Shown: in pieces, positions 55,727-64,000 of the stretch
Layout: the number at the start of each line of letters is the position of its first letter
Position numbering within the stretch: position 1 is the first letter of the stretch
NCBI RefSeq assembly: GCF_001748085.1
Contig: NZ_BBZK01000008.1
Span: 62,001 to 126,000, forward strand
DNA: 64,000 nt
Direction of reading: 5' to 3'
Source of the DNA: Streptomyces sp. TP-A0874
GTDB taxonomy: Bacteria; Actinomycetota; Actinomycetes; Streptomycetales; Streptomycetaceae
Notes under the pieces: model-generated
Databases searched by the model: none
Told to the model about the DNA's origin: nothing
Seen by the model: the letters and a program-made list of their open reading frames with translations, nothing else
Program-made: the position numbers and the translations under genes

Positions 55727-57442
55727 TCACTCGACGCCGATGATCAGCGGAACGCTCTGCTGTCCGCCGCGGTAGACGACCGTGTCCACGGCGAGGTGGT
55801 GCTTGCGCACCCAGGTCTCCAACCGCTCGGCGAGGGAGTGCGGGACGCTGTCCGCCAGGACCAGGGTGACCAGTTCACCGCCGGAGGCGAGCATCCGGTC
55901 CACCACGGTGCGGGCGGTGGCGGCCAGGTCCTCGCCGATCACCGCGACGTCCCCGTCGATGAGTCCGAGCACGTCCCCGGCCTGGCAGATGCCCGCCGTG
56001 GTCCACGACCGGTGCTCGGCGACGACCAGTTCGGCGTGGCGGGTGGCGCCGGCGGCCGAGGTCATCGAGACGACGTCCTCGTCGAACCGACGGCCCGGTT
56101 CGTGCACCGCGAGGGCGGCCAGGCCCTGGACGGCGGAGCGGGTGGGGATCAGCGCCACCCGCACGCCCTCGACGCGCGCCTGCTCGGCGGCGGCCCCGGC
56201 GGCGTTGGCCAGCTCCGCGTCGTTGGGGAGGAGCACCACCTCCTGGGCGTGGGCGCTCCGTATCGCCGCCAGCAGCTCCCCGCTGCCCGGCGGCTCTCCG
56301 GGGGGCGCCGTGAGGGCGGTCGCGCCGGCCTCCCTGCACAGCGCCGCCAGCCCGTCGCCCGGGACCACGGCGAGGACGACGCGCTGGGCCGGTGGCGGAG
56401 ACTTCCGCACTTCCTGCTGGGCGCCGAAGTGAGTGATGCGAATCCGGTACGGCCGCCCGGCGGCGATCCCGGCCTCGACGGCGGCGCCGGCGTCGCTCAC
56501 GTGCACGTGCACGCTCCACAGTCCGTCGCCCCCGCTGACCACCAGTGAGTCGCCCAGGCCGTCGAGCCGCCGGCGCAGGGTCCGCACCGCCTCGTCGGCG
56601 GCCTCCAGCAGGTAGACGACCTCGTAGCCGAGGGTGGCCGGATCGTCTCCGGTGGCCGCGCCGTCGGGGCAGGGCTCTTCGAGCCCTCCTGCGGGGAGGG
56701 CGGCGGCTCCGGTCTCCGGCACCCGGGGGGCGCGCAGCTCCAGCGGGGCCCCAGCGGAGCCGCCCCCGAGCGCCTGGACCAGCGCCCCGAGGACCGTGAC
56801 CAGCCCGCAGCCCCCTGCGTCCACCACTCCGTTCCGGCTGAGCACGTCCAGTTGGAGCGGGGTGCTCTCCAACGCCTCACGGGCCGCCTGGTGCGCCTCA
56901 CGGGCCACCGCCAGCGCGTCGTCCTCAAGGCCCCGGACCGCCTCTCCCGCCGCGGAGGCCACGCTGAGTACCGTCCCCTCGACGGGGTGTGCGACGGCCT
57001 GCCGGGCGGATTCCGCCGCTCGGCCGAGTGCCCGCCCCAGTCGCGTCCCGCTCAGGTCCCGGGCGGGGTCTGCGGTGCCGGGCCGCCCCTCTTCCTCGGC
57101 GAACACCTCGGACATCCCCCGCAGCAGCTGCGCCAGGATGGTGCCCGAGTTGCCGCGTGCGCCGATCAGCGCGCCGTGCGCCATCGCCTGGAGGACGTCG
57201 ACGGTGGCCGGTCCCTGATCGTTGGGGAGCGTGGCCCGGGCCGCGAAGACGGCCTCCACCGCGCGGGCGGCCGACTCCAGGGTGCAGTAGAGGTTGGTGC
57301 CGGTGTCCCCGTCCGCGACCGGGTAGACGTTGATCGCGTCGATCCCCTCCCGGCTCCTGCCCAGCGCCTCCAGGGCTGTCTCGCACCAGGTGCGCACCGT
57401 CACGGCGTCCAGGGTGTGCGGCACCTGGGTCCTCCTCGACAT
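55727..57442 (-). CDS. DAK2/FakA-like fatty-acid kinase domain protein
   Basis: Large cytoplasmic protein of 571 residues. The N-terminal DhaL/DAK2 domain shows INVYPVADGDTGTNLYCTLE and GALIGARGNSGTILAQLL; the C-terminal half resembles the FakA linker and domain. In Firmicutes FakA phosphorylates fatty acids held by FakB (DegV). The partner DegV protein is not in this window. Between recG and divergent rpmB, a common arrangement. Confidence 0.88.
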   Translation of the reverse strand: MSRRTQVPHTLDAVTVRTWCETALEALGRSREGIDAINVYPVADGDTGTNLYCTLESAARAVEAVFAARATLPNDQGPATVDVLQAMAHGALIGARGNSGTILAQLLRGMSEVFAEEEGRPGTADPARDLSGTRLGRALGRAAESARQAVAHPVEGTVLSVASAAGEAVRGLEDDALAVAREAHQAAREALESTPLQLDVLSRNGVVDAGGCGLVTVLGALVQALGGGSAGAPLELRAPRVPETGAAALPAGGLEEPCPDGAATGDDPATLGYEVVYLLEAADEAVRTLRRRLDGLGDSLVVSGGDGLWSVHVHVSDAGAAVEAGIAAGRPYRIRITHFGAQQEVRKSPPPAQRVVLAVVPGDGLAALCREAGATALTAPPGEPPGSGELLAAIRSAHAQEVVLLPNDAELANAAGAAAEQARVEGVRVALIPTRSAVQGLAALAVHEPGRRFDEDVVSMTSAAGATRHAELVVAEHRSWTTAGICQAGDVLGLIDGDVAVIGEDLAATARTVVDRMLASGGELVTLVLADSVPHSLAERLETWVRKHHLAVDTVVYRGGQQSVPLIIGVE

Positions 57443-57563
57443 GGCTCTCCGCTGTGGGCTCGGTCCACCGCAGGGTAGCCCCGGGCGGCCGGGCGCCCGG
57501 GTGGGAGCGGCGGGCCCGGGTGGGAGCGGTCATGGTAGTTTCGTGACACGGAAGCGGTCGTTG

Positions 57564-57569
57564 TATGCT
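57564..57569 (+). promoter_or_regulatory. Candidate -10 for rpmB
   Basis: TATGCT, with a weak GTGACA-like -35 about 15 bp upstream. Leader of about 110 nt precedes the GTG start. Confidence 0.35.
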
Positions 57570-57682
57570 GCTCCGGTTGCTCGATGAGAATCGGGCCATT
57601 CCCCTGGCACCGCCGGTCATGGAAACAGTTCCTGGCGCGCCGGGATTCACCGTACGTGCATCTGAAGTCTTTGGAGTGACCC

Positions 57683-57868
57683 GTGGCTGCCAACTGCGAC
57701 GTCTGCGGCAAGGGGCCGGGCTTCGGCAACAACATTTCGCACTCGCACCGCCGTACTCGCCGTCGTTGGAACCCCAACATCCAGACGGTGCGCGCAGTGG
57801 TCGGTCGGACGCCGAAGCGGCTCAACGTCTGCACCTCGTGCATCAAGGCCGGCAAGGTCTCGCGCTGA
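57683..57868 (+). CDS. rpmB: 50S ribosomal protein L28, zinc-binding form
   Basis: Ribosomal protein, 61 residues. GTG with GGAG about 6 nt upstream gives [20 protein letters not shown]. CxxC pairs CDVC and CTSC mark the zinc-containing form; Streptomyces often have a zinc-free paralogue elsewhere. Strong intrinsic terminator follows. Confidence 0.96.
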   Translation: MAANCDVCGKGPGFGNNISHSHRRTRRRWNPNIQTVRAVVGRTPKRLNVCTSCIKAGKVSR

Positions 57869-57901
57869 CGTTTCCGTCGTAGCGCAGCCCGTCGGTTGCC
57901 G

Positions 57902-57935
57902 AAGCCGGTCCATCCTTCCGGGTGGGCCGGCTTTT
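57902..57935 (+). terminator. Intrinsic terminator after rpmB
   Basis: 14-bp stem with two G-U pairs (57902-57915 with 57920-57933), 4-nt loop, then TTTT. Between convergent rpmB and thiD. Confidence 0.85.
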
Positions 57936-57971
57936 CGCTGCCCACGACCCTGCGCCGGGGGGCGGGCCTGG

Positions 57972-58838
57972 TCAGCCCTCCCCGTTTCCGGCCGACGAGC
58001 CGCCCCGGGTCGACCAGCCGTGGTCCACCGGCCCGATGCCCGCGCCCAGCGGAAAGCCGGCGGCTATCGCACCGGTCACGTACTCCTTGGCGTCCGCCAC
58101 CGCCTCCGGCACCGTCCGCCCCTTCGCCAACCGCGCGGCGATGGCGCTCGCCAGGGTGCAGCCCGTCCCGTGTGTGTGCCGGTTGTCGTGGCGGTCCGCC
58201 CGTAGGAGGTGCTCCCGGGACCCGTCGGTCAGCAGGTCCACGGCTTCACCCGGCAGGTGGCCGCCCTTGATCAACACCCAGCGGGGGCCCAGGCTGAGGA
58301 CGGCCTCGGCGGCCCGGGGCAGATCAGCCTCGCTCTCCACCCGCACCCCGGTCAGCTGTGTGACCTCGGCCAGGTTCGGCGTGGCCACGGTGGCCGCCGG
58401 CAGCAGGTGTCGGCGGACGCCGTCCACGGCGGAGGACGCGAGGAGCGGATCGCCGTGTTTGGAGACCCCGACCGGGTCCACCACGACCGGGGCGCCGACC
58501 TCGGAGAGCAACTCCGCCACCGTCCGGACGATCTCGGCCGAGGAGAGCATGCCGGTCTTGACCGCGTGCACGCCGATGTCGTCGACGACGCTGCGGAACT
58601 GGGCCCGCACCGCCTCCACCGGCAGTTCCCAGGCCCCCTGCACCCCGCGCGAGTTCTGCGCCGTGACCGCGGTGAGCACACTCATCCCGTGGGTGCCGAG
58701 CGCCAGCATGGTCTTGAGGTCGGCCTGGATGCCCGCGCCTCCGCCGGAGTCCGATCCGGCGACGGTGAGCACCAGCGGTGGGGTGCCGGACGGGGGCGGA
58801 CTCGCCGTACGCCCCGACGGCGGGGGTGGGGTAGCCAT
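57972..58838 (-). CDS. thiD: Hydroxymethylpyrimidine/phosphomethylpyrimidine kinase
   Basis: Ribokinase-like enzyme making HMP-PP for thiamine synthesis, 288 residues. [19 protein letters not shown] at the N-terminus and [12 protein letters not shown] near the C-terminus are family signatures, with VKTGMLSS in between. Gly/Pro-rich first 25 residues. Ten bp after the thiL stop, so the two are in one operon. The second thiamine locus in the window besides the importer. Confidence 0.95.
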   Translation of the reverse strand: MATPPPPSGRTASPPPSGTPPLVLTVAGSDSGGGAGIQADLKTMLALGTHGMSVLTAVTAQNSRGVQGAWELPVEAVRAQFRSVVDDIGVHAVKTGMLSSAEIVRTVAELLSEVGAPVVVDPVGVSKHGDPLLASSAVDGVRRHLLPAATVATPNLAEVTQLTGVRVESEADLPRAAEAVLSLGPRWVLIKGGHLPGEAVDLLTDGSREHLLRADRHDNRHTHGTGCTLASAIAARLAKGRTVPEAVADAKEYVTGAIAAGFPLGAGIGPVDHGWSTRGGSSAGNGEG

Positions 58839-58848
58839 GCGGCTGAAT

Positions 58849-59847
58849 CTACCCGGCGCGGCCCCGGCCCCTCCCGACGCCCTCGCCCACCCCGGTGCCC
58901 GCGAAGTGGTCGTAGCCGGCCGGGTCCCAGGGCGCTCCGTCCACCGTCACCCGTGGCGCGGCCGAGGCGTTGAGCACCTCGCCGATCACCCGCCAGCGCG
59001 CCGGCAGCTTCACGTCGGAGGGGAAGGTGGCCACCATCGCGTGGTCCTCACCGCCGTTGAGCACCCAACGCATCGGGTCCACGCCCACCGCCTGTCCGAT
59101 GTCGGACATCTGGGATGGGATGTCGAAAGCAGCCGAGTGCAGGTTGATACGGACCTTGCTGGCCTCGGCGATGTGCAGCAGGTCGGCCACCAGGCCGTCA
59201 CTGACGTCCGTCATGGCGGTGGCTCCCAACCCGGCCGCGGCGGGACCGGCGTGGTAGGGCGGCTCGGGTCTGCGGTGCGCCTCCACGAAGGCCCTCGGCG
59301 AGCGGAAGCCACGGGAGAGCACGGCGTGGCCGGCCGCTGACCACCCCAGCCAGCCGGTGACCGCCACGACGTCGCCGGAGCCCGCGCCCGCGCGGGTGAC
59401 CGGCTCGTGGTTGCGCAGGTCGCCGAGTGCGGTAATGGAAACGGTGATCTTCTCGCCTCGCACCACGTCGCCGCCGACCACGGCGGCGCCCGCCACCCGG
59501 CACTCGTCGTGGATGCCGTCCATCAGCTCCATCGGCCAGGTGACCGGTAGCTCACACGGCACGATCAGGCCCAGCAGCAGCGCGGTGGGCACCGCCCCCA
59601 TGGCCGCGATGTCGGCGAGGTTCTGCGCCGCCGCCTTACGGCCGACGTCGTAGGCGGTCGACCAGTCACGCCTGAAGTGGCGGCCTTCCAGCAGAACATC
59701 GGTGCTGGCCACCACCCGCCGGTCGGGGGCGGAGACGACCGCGGCGTCGTCCCCCGGCCCCAGCTCCACGGCCTGGGTCGTGGTGAGCCTGGAGGTGAGC
59801 TCTCTGATGAGCCCGAACTCCCCAAGCTCCCCCACCGTGCCTTTCAT
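58849..59847 (-). CDS. thiL: Thiamine-monophosphate kinase
   Basis: Last step of TPP synthesis: phosphorylates thiamine monophosphate, 332 residues. [20 protein letters not shown] and [11 protein letters not shown] carry the magnesium-binding aspartates, with [15 protein letters not shown] and [11 protein letters not shown] further on. ATG start; operon with thiD. No riboswitch is visible upstream. Confidence 0.95.
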   Translation of the reverse strand: MKGTVGELGEFGLIRELTSRLTTTQAVELGPGDDAAVVSAPDRRVVASTDVLLEGRHFRRDWSTAYDVGRKAAAQNLADIAAMGAVPTALLLGLIVPCELPVTWPMELMDGIHDECRVAGAAVVGGDVVRGEKITVSITALGDLRNHEPVTRAGAGSGDVVAVTGWLGWSAAGHAVLSRGFRSPRAFVEAHRRPEPPYHAGPAAAGLGATAMTDVSDGLVADLLHIAEASKVRINLHSAAFDIPSQMSDIGQAVGVDPMRWVLNGGEDHAMVATFPSDVKLPARWRVIGEVLNASAAPRVTVDGAPWDPAGYDHFAGTGVGEGVGRGRGRAG

Positions 59848-60043
59848 CGAGTGCCCTTCCTACCTGTCTCGTCACGGCTCGGGCGAACGTCGCCCGGCGC
59901 CGGCGCGAACGCCGACGGGACCTGGCGAAGGCGTGTCGGCGTGCCGTACACGCGACAGTCCGTTCGGGTCCTCCCGCGCTGGTCGGCGACACGCTACCGT
60001 GGCTCTCTTCTCTTCACATGATCCTCGGACGCCTGGAGGTCCC

Positions 60044-60277
60044 GTGGTACGCGCGTACATCCTGATCCAGACCGAGGTCGGCAGAGCCTCGGCCATCGCC
60101 GGACTGATCGCTGAGGTCCCGGGGGTGATCGAGGCGGAGGACGTTACGGGACCCTACGACATGATCGTGCGCGCCGAGGCCGACACCGTGGACGAACTGG
60201 GACGCCTGGTGGTCGCGAAGATCCAGCAGATCGACGGGATCACCCGCACCCTGACCTGCCCCGTCGTACGTCTGTGA
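60044..60277 (+). CDS. Lrp/AsnC ligand-binding (RAM) domain protein
   Basis: Stand-alone effector-binding domain, 77 residues, with no DNA-binding region. GTG with GGAGG 4 nt upstream gives VVRAYILIQTEVGRASA. The alpha-beta sandwich with GPYDMIVRAEADTVDELG is the RAM fold. Such proteins may oligomerise with full Lrp proteins or sense amino acids. Divergent from thiL. Confidence 0.88.
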   Translation: MVRAYILIQTEVGRASAIAGLIAEVPGVIEAEDVTGPYDMIVRAEADTVDELGRLVVAKIQQIDGITRTLTCPVVRL

Positions 60278-60313
60278 AGGGGAGGCCGGAGCCCCGCGGC
60301 GCACCGCCGCGGC

Positions 60314-60319
60314 TATCCT
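60314..60319 (+). promoter_or_regulatory. Candidate -10 of a leaderless promoter
   Basis: TATCCT ends 7 nt before the GTG start of the DUF3515 gene, so transcription would begin at or near the start codon. Confidence 0.4.
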
Positions 60320-60326
60320 CGGCCGG

Positions 60327-60830
60327 GTGAGCGCTATCCACCACCGGCTCCTCCGGTCCTGTACCCGCCTGCTCCCGGCGGTCGCGTTGGCCGTGGTCGC
60401 CGCAGCCTGTGCCGTGCCGGGCGATGACGACAGCCGGCCGGTCCCCACCCCTGAGCCGGAGGCCGCGAAGCTCTGCAAGGCCCTGAAGCAGAGGCTTCCG
60501 GAGTCGGTCAACGGCCTCGACCAGAATCGGGACGGTCCGTCCTCCGACTTCGCCGCCGACTGGGGCGACCCCCGGGTGCAGTTGCGGTGCGGGGTCGCCC
60601 GTCCGGAGATCCTCACGCCGGGCAGCGAGCACTACGACCCGACGACGGACGCGGTCGAGGTGAACGGTGTGGCCTGGCTCCCGGAGGAACAGGAGGACGG
60701 CTACCGCTTCACCACCACCGACCGGAAGGCGTACGTCGAGCTGACCGTCCCCTCGAAGTACGGCAACGAGGTCGATCCCCTGACCGACCTCGCCGAGGCC
60801 ATCGAGCAGACCATCCCGACCCGGCTCTGA
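60327..60830 (+). CDS. DUF3515 lipoprotein
   Basis: Secreted protein of unknown function, 167 residues. Signal peptide with LLPAVALAVVAAACAVPGDD and a lipobox AAAC at about 24-27; the mature part is polar with two cysteines (LCKAL, LRCGV). Actinobacteria-specific, usually next to thiL and ddl. Convergent with ddl. Confidence 0.85.
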   Translation: MSAIHHRLLRSCTRLLPAVALAVVAAACAVPGDDDSRPVPTPEPEAAKLCKALKQRLPESVNGLDQNRDGPSSDFAADWGDPRVQLRCGVARPEILTPGSEHYDPTTDAVEVNGVAWLPEEQEDGYRFTTTDRKAYVELTVPSKYGNEVDPLTDLAEAIEQTIPTRL

Positions 60831-60854
60831 GGGCCCCGGCTTCGCCGGCCGCCG

Positions 60855-62036
60855 TCAGCGCAGGCCGGTGGAGCGGCGGAGAGCCGCCTGGATCAGGTGG
60901 TCGACCAGCTCCGGGTAGTCCACACCGCTGTGCTTCCACATCCGCGGGTACATGGAGATCGGGGTGAAGCCGGGCATGGTGTTGATCTCGTTGATGACCA
61001 GTTCACCGTCTTCGAGCAGGAAGAAGTCCGCCCGGACGAGCCCTTCGCAGGAGACCGCGTCGAAGGCCCGCACGGCCAGTTCCCGCACTCGGGCGGTCTC
61101 TTCGGTACTGAGCGCCGCGGGCACCACCCCTGCGGCCGAGTCGATGTACTTGGCCTCGAAGTCGTAGAAGTCGTGCGAGCTCACGGCGGGGATCTCGGCC
61201 GGCACACTGGCCCGCGGGCCGTCCTCGAACTCCAGCACGCCGCACTCGATCTCCCGGCCGCGCAGCAGCGCCTCCACCACGACCTTGGGATCGTGGCGGC
61301 GGGCCTGCTCGATCGCCTCGTCGAGTTCGCCGGGCCCCGACACCTTGGAGATCCCCACGGAGGAGCCGCCCCGTGACGGCTTGACGAAGACCGGCCAGCC
61401 GTGATCAGCGGTGAAGTCCACGATCCGCTTGCGGACCGCCGACCGGTCGTTCTCCCACTCCCGCGGGCGGATCACCTCGTACGGGCCGACCGGCAACCCG
61501 TAGGAGATGAACACCCGCTTCATGTACTCCTTGTCCATACCGACGGCGGAGGCCAGCACACCGGATCCGACGTAGGGCACCCCGGAGAGTTCCAGCAGGC
61601 CCTGGATGGTGCCGTCCTCCCCGTAGGGCCCATGCAGCACCGGGAAGACCACGTCGACCTCGCCGAGCTGCTTCGGCACCGAGCCGGGTTCGCTGAGGAC
61701 CACCTCGCGGACCGAGGGGTCCACGGGCAGCAGCACGCCGCCCTCGGCAGCCTCGGTGAGCTGCTCGACGCTCGGCAGCGCGGGACCGCCCAGGGTCATC
61801 CGGTCGGGGTCGTCGGCGGTCAGCACCCAGCGCCCCTCGGGGGTGATGCCGATCGGCAGCACGTCGTACTTGGTCCGGTCGATGGCCCGCAGCACCGCTC
61901 CCGCGGTGGCCACCGAGATGGTGTGCTCCGAACTGCGCCCGCCGAAGACGACGGCGACCCGCGGTTTACGCTCGGGTGCCGGGTCGGCCGCGGCGGCGGA
62001 GGGCACGGGAATCTGGGATGAGGGCTCGCTGCTCAT
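60855..62036 (-). CDS. ddl: D-alanine--D-alanine ligase
   Basis: ATP-grasp enzyme of peptidoglycan precursor synthesis, 393 residues. GGRSSEHTISVATA near the N-terminus, the active-site and ATP-grasp region FVKPSRGGSSVGISKV, and NEINTMPGFTPISMYP at the end are present. A 25-residue polar N-terminal extension. The active-site residues look like the D-Ala type rather than the D-Lac (vancomycin) type, but this would need alignment to decide. Confidence 0.94.
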   Translation of the reverse strand: MSSEPSSQIPVPSAAAADPAPERKPRVAVVFGGRSSEHTISVATAGAVLRAIDRTKYDVLPIGITPEGRWVLTADDPDRMTLGGPALPSVEQLTEAAEGGVLLPVDPSVREVVLSEPGSVPKQLGEVDVVFPVLHGPYGEDGTIQGLLELSGVPYVGSGVLASAVGMDKEYMKRVFISYGLPVGPYEVIRPREWENDRSAVRKRIVDFTADHGWPVFVKPSRGGSSVGISKVSGPGELDEAIEQARRHDPKVVVEALLRGREIECGVLEFEDGPRASVPAEIPAVSSHDFYDFEAKYIDSAAGVVPAALSTEETARVRELAVRAFDAVSCEGLVRADFFLLEDGELVINEINTMPGFTPISMYPRMWKHSGVDYPELVDHLIQAALRRSTGLR

Positions 62037-62100
62037 ATCGCCCCGAGCGTACCGGTGCCGCTGTCGCTATGGCAGCACCGGTTCCCCGCCGCGTCGCCGC

Positions 62101-63102
62101 TCAGCGCCGTTCCGGCTTGGCGCTGCGGGACATAAGCTCGCGCAACGCGACCATCGGCGGTTTCCCACCGTGGACGATCTCCACCACGGTCTCGGTGATC
62201 GGCATGTCGACCCGGTGGCGCCGCGCCAGATCCCGCACCGACTCACAGGACTTGACCCCCTCGGCGGTCTGCCGGGTCACCGCGATGGTCTCGGCCAGCG
62301 TCATGCCGCGGCCGAGGTTGCTGCCGAAGGTGTGGTTCCGGGAGAGCGGCGAGGAGCAGGTGGCGACCAGGTCGCCCATGCCCGCCAGTCCGGCGAAGGT
62401 GTACGCGTCCGCCCCCATCGCCAGGCCCAGCCGCGTCGTCTCGGCGAGCCCCCGGGTGATGAGGGAGGCCTTGGCGTTGTCGCCGAGCCCCATGCCGTCG
62501 GCGATGCCGACCGCCAGCGCGATGACGTTCTTGACCGCTCCGCCCAGCTCGCAGCCGACCACGTCGGTGTTGGTGTACGGGCGGAAGTACGGGGTGTGGC
62601 AGGCGGCCTGGAGCCGCCTGGCGACCGACTCGTCGGCACAGGCCGCGACGGCGGCCGCGGGCTGTCGTGCCGCGATCTCCCGGGCCAGGTTGGGCCCGGT
62701 GAGCACCGCGATCCGTTCCCTGGGGGCCGCCGCGGCCTCGGCGATGACCTCGCTCATCCGCTGTGCGGTGCCGAGTTCGACGCCCTTCATCAGGCTGACC
62801 AGCACGGTGTCGGCGGGCAGCAGCGGCGCCCAGCGCTCCAGGTTGCCGCGGAGGGTCTGGGACGGTACGGCGAGCACCGTGAAGTCGGCGTCCTGGGCGG
62901 CCTCGGCCGGGTCGGTGGTGGCCCGTACGGAGGCGGGGAGTTCCGCGTCCGGCAGGTAGTCGGGGTTCCGCCGCTCCTTGTTGACGGCGTCGGCCAGTTC
63001 CTGGCGGCGCCCCCAGAGTGTGACCTGGCAGCCCGCGTCCCCCAGCACCATGGCGAACGCCGTGCCCCAGGAACCCGTGCCATAGACGGCGCAGCGTGTC
63101 AC
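62101..63102 (-). CDS. gpsA: NAD(P)H-dependent glycerol-3-phosphate dehydrogenase
   Basis: Makes sn-glycerol-3-phosphate for phospholipid synthesis, 333 residues. Rossmann motif VYGTGSWGTAFAM at the N-terminus, then LVSLMKGVELG, GCELGGAVKNVIALAVGIADGM and the substrate region. GTG with GGAGGAG upstream; overlaps the plsC-type gene as GTGA. Couples to the acyltransferase that uses its product. Confidence 0.95.
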   Translation of the reverse strand: MTRCAVYGTGSWGTAFAMVLGDAGCQVTLWGRRQELADAVNKERRNPDYLPDAELPASVRATTDPAEAAQDADFTVLAVPSQTLRGNLERWAPLLPADTVLVSLMKGVELGTAQRMSEVIAEAAAAPRERIAVLTGPNLAREIAARQPAAAVAACADESVARRLQAACHTPYFRPYTNTDVVGCELGGAVKNVIALAVGIADGMGLGDNAKASLITRGLAETTRLGLAMGADAYTFAGLAGMGDLVATCSSPLSRNHTFGSNLGRGMTLAETIAVTRQTAEGVKSCESVRDLARRHRVDMPITETVVEIVHGGKPPMVALRELMSRSAKPERR

Positions 63103-63863
63103 TTGCTCTCCTCCGGCTCCCTGGGCCCAGCCCCGGACTCACGCTGTTCGACCACGACGCCTCGGCGGTCGTACAGTTCGGCGGGGGCCGGCTCCCCGCG
63201 CACCTCGGCGAGGAGTTCGGTGATCGCCTCCATGATGACCTGGGTCGCCGCGCGCAACACCTCGACGGTCGGCTCGCGGTCGTAGAACTCCGACAGGTCG
63301 ACCGGCGGTCCGGCCTTGACCTTCAGCGTCTTCCGCGGGAAGAGCCGGAGCCTCCGCTCCTTGGCGTACGGCGGCACCGCCTCGTTCGCACCCCACTGGG
63401 CCACGGGGATCACCGGCGCCTTCGTCAGCAGCGCCACCCGGGCGGCTCCGGTCTTGCCCTGCATCGGCCAGTGGTCCGGGTCCCGGGTGAGGGTTCCCTC
63501 CGGGTAGAAGGCGACGCACTCCCCGCGGTCGATCGCGTCGACCGCGGACCGGAAAGCGTTCGCCGCGTCACTGGACTCCCGATAGACCGGAATCTGACCG
63601 GTGCGGCGGAGCAGCATTCCGACAATGGGCGTCTTGAACAGAGGAGCTTTGGCCAGGAATCTCGGCACCCGTCCGGTGTTGTACTGGAAATGCGCATAGG
63701 AGAGCGGATCGAGTGCCGAGTTGTGATTGACCGCCGTGATGAAACCACCCTCGGTAGGGATGTTCTCCATACCGCGCCAGTCCCGGCTGAACAGCGCCAG
63801 CAGCGGGGGTTTCGCGATCGCCGCCACCAAGCGGTACCAGAAGCCGATTCTACGGCGGGACAC
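63099..63863 (-). CDS. 1-acyl-sn-glycerol-3-phosphate acyltransferase
   Basis: PlsC-family acyltransferase, 254 residues, that would make phosphatidic acid. HX4D box as NHNSALDPL, FYPEGTLTRDP with the glutamate, and PVIPVAQWG are seen. N-terminal amphipathic or membrane segment RLVAAIAKPPLLALF. GTG with GGAGGAGGG upstream. Operon with gpsA, and linked to cdsA biochemically. Confidence 0.92.
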   Translation of the reverse strand: MSRRRIGFWYRLVAAIAKPPLLALFSRDWRGMENIPTEGGFITAVNHNSALDPLSYAHFQYNTGRVPRFLAKAPLFKTPIVGMLLRRTGQIPVYRESSDAANAFRSAVDAIDRGECVAFYPEGTLTRDPDHWPMQGKTGAARVALLTKAPVIPVAQWGANEAVPPYAKERRLRLFPRKTLKVKAGPPVDLSEFYDREPTVEVLRAATQVIMEAITELLAEVRGEPAPAELYDRRGVVVEQRESGAGPREPEESK

Positions 63864-64000
63864 TAGGACACCCTCCTCCTGGGACCTGCTGAGCTGCGGG
63901 CTGGCAGCCGCATCAGTCTCGCCTCAGGGCCCCGGTCTGTCGAGAACACCGTAACCCCGAGCTTTCCTCGGCGGTCACGGGCGGAGGAAGTGAAGAGTGC

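Noticed and set aside
57565..57882. Longer plus-strand frame over rpmB
   Set aside because: Out of frame with L28 and without any motif.

Overview
This 64 kb window is chromosomal DNA from a high-GC actinomycete, almost certainly a Streptomyces or close relative. The evidence is the very high GC at third codon positions, the frequent GTG starts, and the presence of whiG (sporulation sigma factor), nsdA (negative regulator of Streptomyces differentiation) and a four-gene tandem of type I signal peptidases (sipW-sipZ). Gene order closely follows the conserved core of Streptomyces chromosomes. No tRNA, rRNA, CRISPR array, insertion sequence or prophage gene was seen. From about 12 kb to the right end nearly every gene lies on the minus strand.

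Positions 1-10,000 hold nutrient and cofactor metabolism. A truncated gabT, a potDABC-type polyamine importer and a gamma-aminobutyraldehyde-type dehydrogenase would together take putrescine through GABA to succinate semialdehyde. An aminodeoxyfutalosine-deaminase-type amidohydrolase (futalosine menaquinone pathway) and a glycerophosphodiesterase sit between them. Positions 10,100-12,040 carry an FtsX/MacB-like ABC pair whose ATPase has several degenerate motifs. Positions 12,145-16,140 are a thiamine ABC importer (thiB-thiP-thiQ) under a clear TPP riboswitch.

Positions 16,200-28,700 hold core translation and envelope genes (rlmN, cdsA, frr, pyrH, tsf, rpsB), an M23-family protein, a TetR regulator, whiG, and the dprA/yifB/yraN group. 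Positions 28,300-38,100 hold DUF2469, a NUDIX hydrolase, sipZ-Y-X-W, rplS-trmD-rimM-khpA-rpsP, a SprT-like protein and ffh. Positions 38,200-46,600 hold nsdA, a divergent primase/polymerase-like protein, ftsY, smc and a short coiled-coil protein. Positions 47,000-57,900 hold acyP, mutM, rnc, rpmF, yceD, a DivIVA-like coiled-coil protein, coaD, rsmD, an HTH protein, recG, a DAK2-domain protein and rpmB. The right end holds thiD-thiL, an Lrp-type sensor domain, a DUF3515 lipoprotein, ddl, gpsA and a PlsC-type acyltransferase.

Most of the window is conserved housekeeping DNA. The features that stand out are: (i) two matched DnaA-box pairs with the same 18-bp phasing, 6 kb apart; (ii) a Gln/Tyr-rich prion-like tail on the DivIVA-like protein; (iii) an ABC ATPase with altered Q-loop, signature, Walker B glutamate and D-loop; (iv) a low-complexity insertion at the SMC hinge; (v) two primase/polymerase-like proteins at opposite ends of the window that look like diverged paralogues; and (vi) several long perfect hairpins, one directly downstream of rnc. 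I did not find a clearly new multi-gene system such as a defence island or a biosynthetic cluster.
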